Source of the DNA: Pseudomonas sp. WJP1
GTDB taxonomy: Bacteria; Pseudomonadota; Gammaproteobacteria; Pseudomonadales; Pseudomonadaceae
Reading direction: 5' to 3'
Length of the DNA: 64,000 bases
Assembly (NCBI RefSeq): GCF_028471945.1
Contig: NZ_CP110128.1
Span: 4,328,501-4,392,500, forward strand
The notes under the pieces were generated by a model that did no database searches, had not been told where the DNA came from, and saw nothing but the letters and a program-made list of their open reading frames with translations. The translations under genes and the position numbers were made by a program. The first letter of the stretch is position 1; each line of letters starts with the position of its first letter. This document shows positions 51,823-63,165 of the stretch, piece by piece.

Positions 51823-52506
51823 TTATTCGTCGAGGAACGTGGTGAACTCTTCGAGTTCCAGCTTGGCGACGCTCATGCGGTTTTCCGCCAGGCTGTTGTC
51901 GGCCCAGCCCAGTGACATGCCGGCGACGATCATCTGGTCATCGGGAAGATTGAGTTCGGTGCGCAACAGCGGGTGCTGCAGCGACCAGATCTGCTGGGGG
52001 CAGGTATCGAGCCCGCGCCCCTTGGCGGCCAGCATCACGTTCTGCAGGAAGCAGCCATAACAAAGGAAACTGGCCCATTCCAGACGCCGATCCATGGTGA
52101 AAATGATGCCGACCGGCGCATCGAAAAAACGGAACTGACGCTCGACATCACGCCGCCGTCCCTCCTTGTCGCTACGACAGCAGCCCTGGGCATCACCCAA
52201 TTGGCCGCGAAAGGTATTGAAGCGGGACTTGTAGGGATCATGCAGCTGAGTCGGAAAAAACGGGTATTCCGGAGTCTGGCCTTCCGGTGAAGCGCGATAC
52301 GCCTCCACCGCGGCTTTGGTAATGCGCTCGCGGGACTGACCGGTTATGACATAGCAACGCCACGGCTGGCTGTTACTCGAGCTCGGCGCATGTTTTGCCG
52401 CCGACAAAATGTCCTTCACCATGTCCATCGACACCGGTCGATCGAGAAAACCACGCTTGGCACTACGCTCGCGAATCAGATCATCAATGAACAGGCCACT
52501 CGGCAT
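51823..52506 (-). CDS. Nitroreductase family FMN protein
   Basis: A 227-residue flavoprotein. KRGFLDRPVSMDMVKDILSAAKHAPSSSNSQPWRCYVITG is the nitroreductase N-terminal signature with the FMN-contacting Arg and Ser residues, and GRGLDTCPQQIW and AGMSLGWAD complete the FMN site. It reduces nitro-aromatics or quinones with NAD(P)H. It is the first gene of the minus-strand trio nitroreductase, ring-cleaving dioxygenase, WrbA, which resembles MhqN-MhqO quinone-defence operons. Confidence 0.9.
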   Translation of the reverse strand: MPSGLFIDDLIRERSAKRGFLDRPVSMDMVKDILSAAKHAPSSSNSQPWRCYVITGQSRERITKAAVEAYRASPEGQTPEYPFFPTQLHDPYKSRFNTFRGQLGDAQGCCRSDKEGRRRDVERQFRFFDAPVGIIFTMDRRLEWASFLCYGCFLQNVMLAAKGRGLDTCPQQIWSLQHPLLRTELNLPDDQMIVAGMSLGWADNSLAENRMSVAKLELEEFTTFLDE

Positions 52507-52689
52507 TTTCGGTCTCCTTATTATTGGAATGGAGTCTCAGCGGTTCCCGTTGATGGCGTCTGGTTACTGTTGCTGACTGCCTGGGGTGTGACAGAGCATA
52601 AGAGCGTTGCGCCAGGCATAGAAGGCGCTGCGTTTGAACGCAGGGTTGCGGATTCGTGAACGATCAGGCACTTGCCGTGAGTTCTGGCA

Positions 52690-54104
52690 TCAGTTCATGA
52701 CGGCCACCTTGTTGCCGGTACTGTCCCACCCTCCTCCCAGCGCCTTGTAGATGGCGACAATCCCCCGGTACTGGTCGACCTCACCCTGTGCCTGTGCATC
52801 CTCTGCATTCAAGCGTTCGCGCTCGGCATCGAGCAACACCAGGTAATCGACAGAGCCTTCCTTGTACTGGATCGCCGCCAGGCTGGCCGCCGCGCGACTT
52901 GATTCGCTCTGCTTGATCAACGACAGCAGCCGCTGTTGGCGTTTGCCATAGTCGCTGAAGGCGTTCTCCGATTCTTCCAGTGCCAGCAACACCTGCTGTT
53001 CGTAGGTGGCCAGGGCGCCTTCGGCGTCGGCGTTGGCGCCGCGGATGCGCGCGCGCACGCTGCCCAGATCAAAGGCGGCCCAGGTGATGCTCGGGCCCAG
53101 GCTCCAGGCCCGGGCGGCACTGGAACCGATTTGCGAACCGCGCCCGGCGGTGAAGCCAAGGAAGCCGCCCAGGCTGACCCGGGGAAACAGGTCGGCGGTC
53201 GCCACGCCGACATCCGCGGTCGCCGATGCCAGCCTGCGCTCGGCCGCCAACACATCGGGACGACGCTGCAACAACTCGCCGGGATCGCCGATCGGCAGCG
53301 CCTTGGCGATGGCCGGCAGCTCCGCCGGGCTCAATGACACGCTCAGCTGGTCCGGGCGTTCACCGAGCAAGGTGGCGATGCGATTTTTCTGCCGGACCTG
53401 TTCCGCCTGCAGTTGCGGCACACTCGCCTCCACTGCGGCCAGGCGCGCGTCGGCACGCACCACATCGAGTTCGTTGCCGACGCCGGCATCGCGCAGGCTG
53501 ACGGTGACGCTGCGTGAATCGTTTTGGTTTTTCAGGTTGGCCAGGGCGATTTTTTCCCGCAGTTGCGCGCCGCGCAGTTGCCCGTAAGCGTCGACCAGTT
53601 CAGCGATCATCGTTACCCGCAGTTGATACAGATCTGCCGCAGCCGCGTCTTCCCGGGCATCACTCGACTCCAGCGCACGCTGAATGCGCCCGAACAGATC
53701 GATTTCCCAGGCCATGTCCAGGCCCAGGTCGTAGCGCTCAGTATTGACCCGGCTTTCAGTCAGGCCCGGTATTTGTGATTTGCCTTGCACGCTGCTGATG
53801 CGACTGGTGACCACCGGCAGGTTGTCGTTGCTAATGTCGTCGCGAATCGCTCGCGCCGCTTTCCAGCGGGCAAAAGCCACGCGCAGGTCGCGGTTGCCCT
53901 CCAGGGATTTGCTCACCAGTTGGTTCAGTGTGGGGTCGTCGAACTGCTGCCACCACACCGTCTCGAAGCGCGTCTGATCGTAGTTCGCGGCCTTGGCATA
54001 AATGCTGTTGGCCGGCGGCGTAGCCGGGGTCTTGTAGTCCGGACCTACGGTGCAGGCGGCCAGCGCACTCACCAGAAGGCTGGGTAGAAAAAGCTTGAGA
54101 GCAT

Positions 54105-54108
<4 letters not shown>
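52690..54108 (-). CDS. oprN: RND efflux outer-membrane factor, OprN-like lipoprotein
   Basis: A 472-residue TolC-family channel. The signal ends at a lipobox (LVSALAACTVGPDYKTP, lipidated Cys at about 19). ETVWWQQFDDPTLNQLVSKSLEGNRDLRVAFARWKAAR and LFPRVSLGGFLGFTAGRGSQIG are close to my recollection of P. aeruginosa OprN. Long coiled-coil helices form the periplasmic tunnel. Its start overlaps the RND permease stop by 4 bases; it is the last gene of the operon. Confidence 0.9.
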
Positions 54109-57284
<3,176 letters not shown>

Positions 57285-57296
57285 GTCGATGCTTCC

Positions 57297-58556
57297 TTAT
57301 CCGCGAGGGCTGGGCGCCGCATCCGTCTTCACCAGGGCCGGTGATTTGACGGAGGTGGAGGATGGGCTTGCAGGTTGATTGCCCGCCTCGATGGCCTGGC
57401 GTTGGCGGGTCAGGGTCGCGACCGTTTCCGGGTCGGCCATGGGTGCGTCCTGCGGGGCGACCACGGCGCCGGGACGGACCCGCTGCAGGCCGTTGATGAC
57501 GATGCGATCGTCTTTGTGCAAGCCGCTGCGCACGATGCGCAGGCCTTCAAGCTTGGGCCCCAGGTCGACGTTGCGGTACACGACCTTGTTGTCCTGATCG
57601 ATCACCAGCACGAATTTCTTACCCAGGTCGGTACCCACCGCCTCGTCCTTGATCAGCAGGCCGGCATAGGCGGCGCTGCCCACCAGTTTCAGCCGGGCGT
57701 ACAAACCCGGGGTGTATTGGCCGGCGGCGTTGTCGAACACCGCGCGACCGCGGATGGTGCCGGTCTTGGGATTGACCTGGTTGTCGACGAAATCCATCTG
57801 CCCCAGGTGACTGTTGCCCTCCTCGTCCGACAGGCCCATGTACACCGGCGTGGCCTGGCCACGCTGACCCTGGCGGGAAAGCTGGCCGTACTTGAGGAAC
57901 AGGCGTTCGTCGGCGTCGAAGTAGGCGTACACCCTGTCGGTGGAAACCACGCGGGTCATTGCGCTGGTTTCGGCGGTGACGAGGTTGCCGGCGGTGATTT
58001 CAGCGCGGCTGACACGGCCGCTGATCGGTGCGGTCACGCGGGTGAAGCTCAGGTTCAGACGGGCAAGATCGAGCTGCGCCTGCATCGCATCGACACCGGC
58101 CCGGGCTTCCTGGGCGGTGGTATTGCGAGTGTCGGCCAACTCCGCGGAAATCGCGTTGCTGCCGAGCAACCGCTGACCACGCTGCGCTTCATTGCCGGTA
58201 CGAACCAGAGTGGCGCGGGCCTGTTGCAACTGCGCTTCGAGGCGATGCACTTCATGTTCGAATGGCCGCGGATCGATCTGGAACAGCAGATCACCCTTCT
58301 TCACCAGCGCACCGTCGATGAAGGCCACCCGTTCGATCTGCCCTGATACCCGTGGACGGACCTCGACGGTTTCCGGTGCCTCCAGCCGTGCGGTCACTTC
58401 ATCCCATTCGGTGATGGGCTGCTCGATGACCTTGGCGACCGTGACGCGCGGCGCCCCCGGAGCATTGGCGGCGACCGGCGCACGATCGCAAGCGGCAAGC
58501 ATCGTGAGTGCCAGGGCGGCAAGTGGGTAACGCAGTGGTTTGAGTGATTGTTCCAT
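57297..58556 (-). CDS. mexE: RND efflux periplasmic adapter, MexE-like lipoprotein
   Basis: A 419-residue adapter. Start MEQSLKPLRYPLAALALTMLAACDRA has a lipobox (LAAC). RVSGQIERVAFIDGALVKKGDLLFQIDPRPFEHEVHRLEAQLQQARA is the lipoyl plus hairpin region. ITAGNLVTAETSAMTRVVSTDRVYAYFDADERLFLKYGQLSRQG and the SPRG end are MexE-like. Unlike P. aeruginosa, no LysR mexT is beside it; a TetR gene is divergent, with palindromic sites at 58652 and 58724. Confidence 0.9.
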   Translation of the reverse strand: MEQSLKPLRYPLAALALTMLAACDRAPVAANAPGAPRVTVAKVIEQPITEWDEVTARLEAPETVEVRPRVSGQIERVAFIDGALVKKGDLLFQIDPRPFEHEVHRLEAQLQQARATLVRTGNEAQRGQRLLGSNAISAELADTRNTTAQEARAGVDAMQAQLDLARLNLSFTRVTAPISGRVSRAEITAGNLVTAETSAMTRVVSTDRVYAYFDADERLFLKYGQLSRQGQRGQATPVYMGLSDEEGNSHLGQMDFVDNQVNPKTGTIRGRAVFDNAAGQYTPGLYARLKLVGSAAYAGLLIKDEAVGTDLGKKFVLVIDQDNKVVYRNVDLGPKLEGLRIVRSGLHKDDRIVINGLQRVRPGAVVAPQDAPMADPETVATLTRQRQAIEAGNQPASPSSTSVKSPALVKTDAAPSPRG

Positions 58557-58651
58557 GGAGGTGTCCGCCTGACGGTTATGGTTTTTTTGCGCAGTCTCGG
58601 CTTCGCGCGCGGCCGCGACGAATCGAACGCAATGAACTTGGGTATCACTAT

Positions 58652-58666
58652 TGATGATAGTCATCA
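58652..58666. promoter_or_regulatory. TetR operator candidate, site 1 (mexE side)
   Basis: TGATGATAGTCATCA is a palindrome with 6-bp arms around TAG, 96 bases before the mexE-like start. It is the inverted form of site 2 at 58724-58738. Confidence 0.7.
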
Positions 58667-58723
58667 TGTATAAAGGCAAAAAAAAGGGATTTACCCTGCT
58701 CACACATTTGCGCCAACAATATA

Positions 58724-58738
58724 TGATGACTATCATAA
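58724..58738. promoter_or_regulatory. TetR operator candidate, site 2 (tetR side)
   Basis: TGATGACTATCATAA matches the reverse complement of site 1 in 13 of 15 positions or better and lies 61 bases before the tetR start. The two sites, 72 bases apart, bracket an A+T-rich stretch likely to contain both promoters. Confidence 0.7.
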
Positions 58739-58798
58739 TTACTACCCTCTCAGCGACGACCTGCCAAGGGCCATGCACGCTGGCCACAGGAGCACCTC

Positions 58799-59356
58799 AT
58801 GAAAGTGACGAAAGACAAGGCTGCGGCCAACAAAGAAGCGATCCTTGCGGCCGCCTCCCGGCTGTACCGCGAGAAAGGTCTCGACGGCATCGGCATCGGC
58901 GAACTGTCCCGCTCGGTCGGGCTGACCCACGGCGGGTTTTACGGGCAGTTTCCGGGCGGCAAGGAACAGCTGGCCTGCGAGGCCGTCAGCAGGACGTTCG
59001 AAACCAACATACAAACCTGGCAAACCGCCAAATCGATTCCTGAACTGGTCAAGGGTTACCTGACCCAGAAGCACCTGGACAACTGGACCGAGGGCTGCCC
59101 GATTCCCGCGCTGGCGACCGACGTCGCGCGTACCGGCGGCACGGTCAGCCAGTCCTTCACCCAGGGCATCGAGCGCTTGATCGAAATACTGATGCCACTG
59201 GTGGAAGGCGAAAGCCAGGAGGAAAAACATCAGCAGGCGTTGCAGGTCATTGCATCAATCGCCGGCGCCATGCTGATCGCCCGGGCGGTGGATAAACCGG
59301 CGTTGTCCCAGCAGTTCCTGACGTCGGTGATCAACACCTGGCAGCCCTCCTTGTAG
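58799..59356 (+). CDS. TetR family repressor (NemR/AcrR-like)
   Basis: A 185-residue regulator; start with AGGAGC upstream. The HTH is NKEAILAAASRLYREKGLDGIGIGELSRSVGLTHGGFYGQFPGGKEQL, the form found in regulators of reactive-electrophile and efflux genes. A single cysteine in NWTEGCPIPALATDVAR could be a redox or electrophile sensor, as in NemR. It is divergent from mexEF-oprN. Its TAG stop lies in a REP element. Confidence 0.9.
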   Translation: MKVTKDKAAANKEAILAAASRLYREKGLDGIGIGELSRSVGLTHGGFYGQFPGGKEQLACEAVSRTFETNIQTWQTAKSIPELVKGYLTQKHLDNWTEGCPIPALATDVARTGGTVSQSFTQGIERLIEILMPLVEGESQEEKHQQALQVIASIAGAMLIARAVDKPALSQQFLTSVINTWQPSL

Positions 59357-59440
59357 GAGCGAGCCTGCTCGCGATGGACGTCAACGATAACGCGCGCTGC
59401 CTGTATAGACGCGTTGTCCGGACCACCATCGCAAGCAAGG
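59353..59440. repeat. REP doublet, partly degenerate
   Basis: GTAGGAGCGAGCCTGCTCGC GATGG at the tetR end and a shortened inverted partner CCATCGCAAGCAAGG near the end of the MFS gene. The first REP supplies the TAG stop of the tetR gene. Confidence 0.75.
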
Positions 59441-59441
59441 T

Positions 59442-60674
59442 TCAGACCGTAGTTTGCACCGCCACCGCCTGCCGTCCCTTGAACGCCAGGGAAAAACAGA
59501 AAAAGATCGCCAGGGCAAACCCGGCCGGGAACAGCCAGATGTTTTTCCAGTCATGGCTACCCGCCGTCGCGGCGTAGTGGTCGGTCACCTGCCCCGCCAC
59601 CCAGAAACCGATCAGCATGCCCAGGCCGTAGGTCGCCAGGGTAATCAAGCCCTGGGCGGAACTCCTGAAGCGTTGCGAAGCCTTGGCGTCGGTGTAGATC
59701 TGGCCGCTGACGAAGAAGAAGTCATAGCAGATGCCGTGCAAGGCGATACCGGTGAACAGCATGAAAGCCAGGTCGCCGTTGTTGCCATAAGCGAACAACA
59801 GGTAGCGCAACGCCCAGGCCAGCATCCCCACCAGCAGCGCAATCTTGATCCCGAAGCGCTGGATGAACAGCGGCAGAAGCAGCATGAACAGGACTTCGGA
59901 AACCTGCCCGATGGCCATTTTCGCCGTGGGGTTTGTCACGCCGATCTCGGCCAGGAACGGGTTGGCATTCTGGTAATAGAACGCCAGCGGAATGCAGATC
60001 AGGATGGAGGCGATGAAGAACACCAGATAGCTGCGATCCTTGAGCAAACCCAGGGCATCAAGCCCGAGCATCTGCTTGAGGCCGCCGCCCGATTCGCCCT
60101 TGAGGGGGGCGGTGCGCGGCAGGGTGAAGCTGTAGAGGCCCAGCAGCAGTGACGCAAGCGCCGACATCAGGAAGGTGTTGCGCAACCCGCCTGACGAAAT
60201 CGCCGTTTGTGAGTCCCAGGCAAACACAAAGCTGATCACCACGCCGGCGACGATCCAGCCGAGGGTGCCCCACACGCGGATGCGCGAAAACTCCAGCGCC
60301 GGGTCGCTCATCTGGCGGAAGGCGACGGAATTGACCAGGGCCAGGGTCGGCATGTAGATCATCATGTAGGCCAGCACGTACGGATAGAAGGTGCTGAAGT
60401 CCGGTGCCCGATAAAGTTGATACAGCAACACCGCGCCCGCCAGGTGCAACACTGCAAGAATGCGCTCGGCATTGAAGAAGCGGTCGGCGATCAAACCGAT
60501 CACGAACGGCGCGATGATCGCCCCCCATGACTGGGTCGAGAACGCCATGCCGATCTGCACGCCAGTGGCGCCCAGGTTACTGGCGAGAAAGGTCCCGAGG
60601 GTGACGAACCAGCCACCCCAGATAAAGAACTGCAGGAACATCATTGCGCTTAACCGCGCATTCATCGTGGTCAT
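59442..60674 (-). CDS. MFS nucleoside/sugar permease, NHS (NupG-like) family
   Basis: A 410-residue MFS protein with twelve spans. MNARLSAMMFLQFFIWGGWFVTLGTFLASNLGATGVQIGMAFSTQSWGAIIAPFVIGLIADRFFNAERIL and TLALVNSVAFRQMSDPALEFSRIRVWGTLGWI are the nucleoside:H+ symporter signatures. In sugar operons such transporters often carry glycosides or unusual sugars. It is the third gene of the Gfo/Idh-isomerase-MFS operon, 43 bases after the isomerase gene. Confidence 0.88.
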   Translation of the reverse strand: MTTMNARLSAMMFLQFFIWGGWFVTLGTFLASNLGATGVQIGMAFSTQSWGAIIAPFVIGLIADRFFNAERILAVLHLAGAVLLYQLYRAPDFSTFYPYVLAYMMIYMPTLALVNSVAFRQMSDPALEFSRIRVWGTLGWIVAGVVISFVFAWDSQTAISSGGLRNTFLMSALASLLLGLYSFTLPRTAPLKGESGGGLKQMLGLDALGLLKDRSYLVFFIASILICIPLAFYYQNANPFLAEIGVTNPTAKMAIGQVSEVLFMLLLPLFIQRFGIKIALLVGMLAWALRYLLFAYGNNGDLAFMLFTGIALHGICYDFFFVSGQIYTDAKASQRFRSSAQGLITLATYGLGMLIGFWVAGQVTDHYAATAGSHDWKNIWLFPAGFALAIFFCFSLAFKGRQAVAVQTTV

Positions 60675-60717
60675 GACTGTCACCGTCTTATTGTTGTTTT
60701 TGTGCGAGAGAAAATGT

Positions 60718-61812
60718 TCAGGCGTCAGGCAGCCCCAACAGTCGTCGATTGAACGTCGCGTCGGAGGACACACTGGCGAAATCGTCGAACGCCTTGCGGG
60801 TCTTGCTGATCATGTGTCGCTCGATGAACGCCGCCCCTTCTGCGGCGCCCTGCGCGGAGTCCTTCAGGCAACATTCCCACTCCAGCACCGCCCACCCGGC
60901 AAAATCGTATTGGCTCAGCTTGCTGAAGATCGACTTGAAGTCGATCTGGCCATCGCCCAGTGAGCGGAAACGCCCCGGCCGCTCGACCCAGCCCTGATAA
61001 CCGCCGTAGACACCGGAACGGGCATCGGGCCGGAACTCGGCGTCCTTGACGTGGAACATGCGGATGCGCTCGTGGTAGCGATCGATGAAGCCCAGGTAAT
61101 CCATTTGCTGCAGCAGCAGATGGCTCGGGTCATACAGGATCGCCGCGCGGGGATGGTGATCGACCGCCTCCAGGAAGCGCTCGAATGAAGCGCCGTCGTG
61201 CAGGTCTTCGCCGGGGTGAATCTCGTAGCACAGGTCGACGCCGGCCGCTTCGAAACAGTCCAGGATCGGCAACCAGCGCTTGGCCAATTCGGCAAAACCT
61301 TGCTCGACCAGGCCACTCGGCCGCTGTGGCCAAGGATAGACGTAGGGCCAGAGCAGCGCGCCGGAAAAGGTCGCGTGGGCTTTCAGGCCCAAGCGCTGAC
61401 TGGCGCGTGCCGCCAGCTTCAATTGCTCGATGGCCCAATCGGTACGTGCCTGGGGCTGGCCGCGCAAATGTGCCGGCGCGAAGTCATCGAACAGCGCGTC
61501 GAACGCCGGATGCACCGCTACCAGCTGGCCTTGCAGATGCGTCGATAGCTCGCTGATTTCGACGCCTGCCTGGGCGCACACCGCCTGTAATTCGTCGCAG
61601 TAGCCCTGGTCTTCGGCGGCGCGCGCAAGGTCAATGAATTGTGTGCCCAGCGTCGGCAATTGAATGGCCTTGTAACCCTGGGATGCCGCCCACCGGGCGA
61701 TGTTGGCCAAGGTATCGAAGGGCGCTTCGGTGGACATGAATTGCGCGAGGAATATCCCAGGGCCACGCATGCCGATTGGGGCAGTGTCAGTCACGGCAGT
61801 CTCCAGAGTCAT
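60718..61812 (-). CDS. Sugar phosphate isomerase/epimerase (xylose-isomerase-like TIM barrel)
   Basis: A 364-residue AP-endonuclease-2/TIM-barrel protein; ATG overlaps the TGA of the Gfo/Idh gene (ATGA). AGVEISELSTHLQGQLVAVHPAF, CYEIHPGEDLHDG, ILYDPSHLLLQQMDYLGFIDRYHERIRMFHVKDAEF and WAVLEWECCL carry the metal-binding Glu/Asp/His set. Such enzymes isomerise or cleave keto-sugars made by Gfo/Idh dehydrogenases (inositol, 3-keto-glycoside or levoglucosan routes). The specific substrate is unknown. Confidence 0.85.
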   Translation of the reverse strand: MTLETAVTDTAPIGMRGPGIFLAQFMSTEAPFDTLANIARWAASQGYKAIQLPTLGTQFIDLARAAEDQGYCDELQAVCAQAGVEISELSTHLQGQLVAVHPAFDALFDDFAPAHLRGQPQARTDWAIEQLKLAARASQRLGLKAHATFSGALLWPYVYPWPQRPSGLVEQGFAELAKRWLPILDCFEAAGVDLCYEIHPGEDLHDGASFERFLEAVDHHPRAAILYDPSHLLLQQMDYLGFIDRYHERIRMFHVKDAEFRPDARSGVYGGYQGWVERPGRFRSLGDGQIDFKSIFSKLSQYDFAGWAVLEWECCLKDSAQGAAEGAAFIERHMISKTRKAFDDFASVSSDATFNRRLLGLPDA

Positions 61813-62975
61813 GGGGTGCAGACCAGTTCGGTCCACTTGGCATCGCCACGGTGGTTGGCGATCACGGTTTCGATGAACGCCATGCCGCGCAGGCCGATGT
61901 CGATCCCGGGTACCCCGGGAGCATCGTGCCCCGCAGCCTCGCCGCGGATGGCACAGGCAAGATCGCCGTAGAGATTGGCCATGGCCTCGAGGTAGCCTTC
62001 GGGATGCCCGGCCGGCAAGCGCATGCGCTGGCTGGCGGCCTGGCACAGCCAGGGCTGGCCGACGCCGGAACGCAAGACGCGCATGGGTTGATCGAGGGCG
62101 CGGTGGATCAGGCTCGCGGGTTCTTCCTGCCGCCATTCCAGCCCCCCCTTGTCGCCATAGACGCGGATCTTCAGCGGGTTTTCCTCGCCTGCGCAGACCT
62201 GGCTGGCGATCAGTACGCCGCTGGCGCCCCCAGCCATCTTGAACAGCATCGAGGCGTCATCGTCCAGCTGACGGCCCGCGATGTGCACGCCCAACATCGC
62301 GCACAGCTGCTGGATCGGCTGATCGGCGACAAACTCGGCCAGGGAAAAGGCGTGGGTACCAATGTCACCGATGCAGCCGCCCAGACCGGACTGCTCGGGT
62401 CGGTCACGCCATTGCGCCTGCTTGTTGCCCTGCCCGGCCACATCCTGGCTGAGCCAGCCCTGGGGATACTCGACAATGACCTTGCGCACCGCACCGATCA
62501 CGCCGTTGCGCACCATGTCGCGCGCCTGCCAGACCATCGGATAACCCAGGTAGGTGTGGGCCAGGCCGTACAAGCGGTTGCTGCGCTCGACCACGTCCTT
62601 GAGCGCGAGCAATTCGGCCAGGTTCAGTGCCGCCGGTTTTTCGCTGAACACATGAAAACCCGCGCTCAGCGCCTGGCTGGCAACCGGGGCGTGCAAGTGG
62701 TTGGGCGTGACGATCACCAGCAGCTCCATGCGCTGCTCGGCGGGCAATGCACGCTCGGCGTCGATCATCTGCTGCCAGTCGCTGTAACAGCGCGAGGCCG
62801 GCAAGCCCAGCGCCGCGCCGGTGTTCCGATTGTTCTGGGTGTCACGGCTGAAAGCGCCGCACACCAGTTCAAAACGGCCATCGAGCCCGGCGGCCTGACG
62901 GTGGGCTTGAGCGATGAATGCGCCCTCGCCGCCCCCGACAAATCCCATTCTTATTTTTGGCACTGCAGTGTTCAT
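61809..62975 (-). CDS. Gfo/Idh/MocA family NAD(P)-dependent sugar oxidoreductase
   Basis: A 388-residue enzyme; start MNTAVPKIRMGFVGGGEGAF. The Rossmann motif GFVGGGEGAFIAQAHR, the catalytic Lys of FSEKPAALNL and the QWRDRPEQSGLGGCIGDIGTHAF segment with the active-site Asp/His are intact. The GGGEGAFI form resembles levoglucosan and glucoside 3-dehydrogenase-type members, a weak hint only. It is the first gene of the operon; the promoter faces the LacI gene across a perfect palindrome. Confidence 0.88.
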   Translation of the reverse strand: MNTAVPKIRMGFVGGGEGAFIAQAHRQAAGLDGRFELVCGAFSRDTQNNRNTGAALGLPASRCYSDWQQMIDAERALPAEQRMELLVIVTPNHLHAPVASQALSAGFHVFSEKPAALNLAELLALKDVVERSNRLYGLAHTYLGYPMVWQARDMVRNGVIGAVRKVIVEYPQGWLSQDVAGQGNKQAQWRDRPEQSGLGGCIGDIGTHAFSLAEFVADQPIQQLCAMLGVHIAGRQLDDDASMLFKMAGGASGVLIASQVCAGEENPLKIRVYGDKGGLEWRQEEPASLIHRALDQPMRVLRSGVGQPWLCQAASQRMRLPAGHPEGYLEAMANLYGDLACAIRGEAAGHDAPGVPGIDIGLRGMAFIETVIANHRGDAKWTELVCTP

Positions 62976-63021
62976 CGCAATTTTCTCTGTTTGAAGCGGG
63001 GTTTTCAGACTTGAATCCGGG

Positions 63022-63047
63022 CCACGATGTAACCGGTTACATCGTGG
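63022..63047. promoter_or_regulatory. LacI-family operator, perfect 26-bp palindrome
   Basis: A complete palindrome from CCACGATG to CATCGTGG with core TGTAACCGGTTACA and the central CG typical of LacI/GalR operators. It lies 47 bases before the Gfo/Idh start and 118 bases before the lacI-type start. Confidence 0.85.
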
Positions 63048-63165
63048 CGGAAATTTAGGCTCAGTTTTGAGGCCTGTCAAACCCGGGATTAAAATCGATG
63101 AACATTCCGGCCCATGGCCAACTGCGTTAAGCTCGCCGGCCGCGCGGTTCGATAACGAGGTGATT

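Noticed and set aside
52627..52660. Hairpin CTGCGTT/AACGCAG after the nitroreductase promoter region as terminator for oprN
   Set aside because: The stem is only 7 bp with a 2-base loop and no T-run on either strand.
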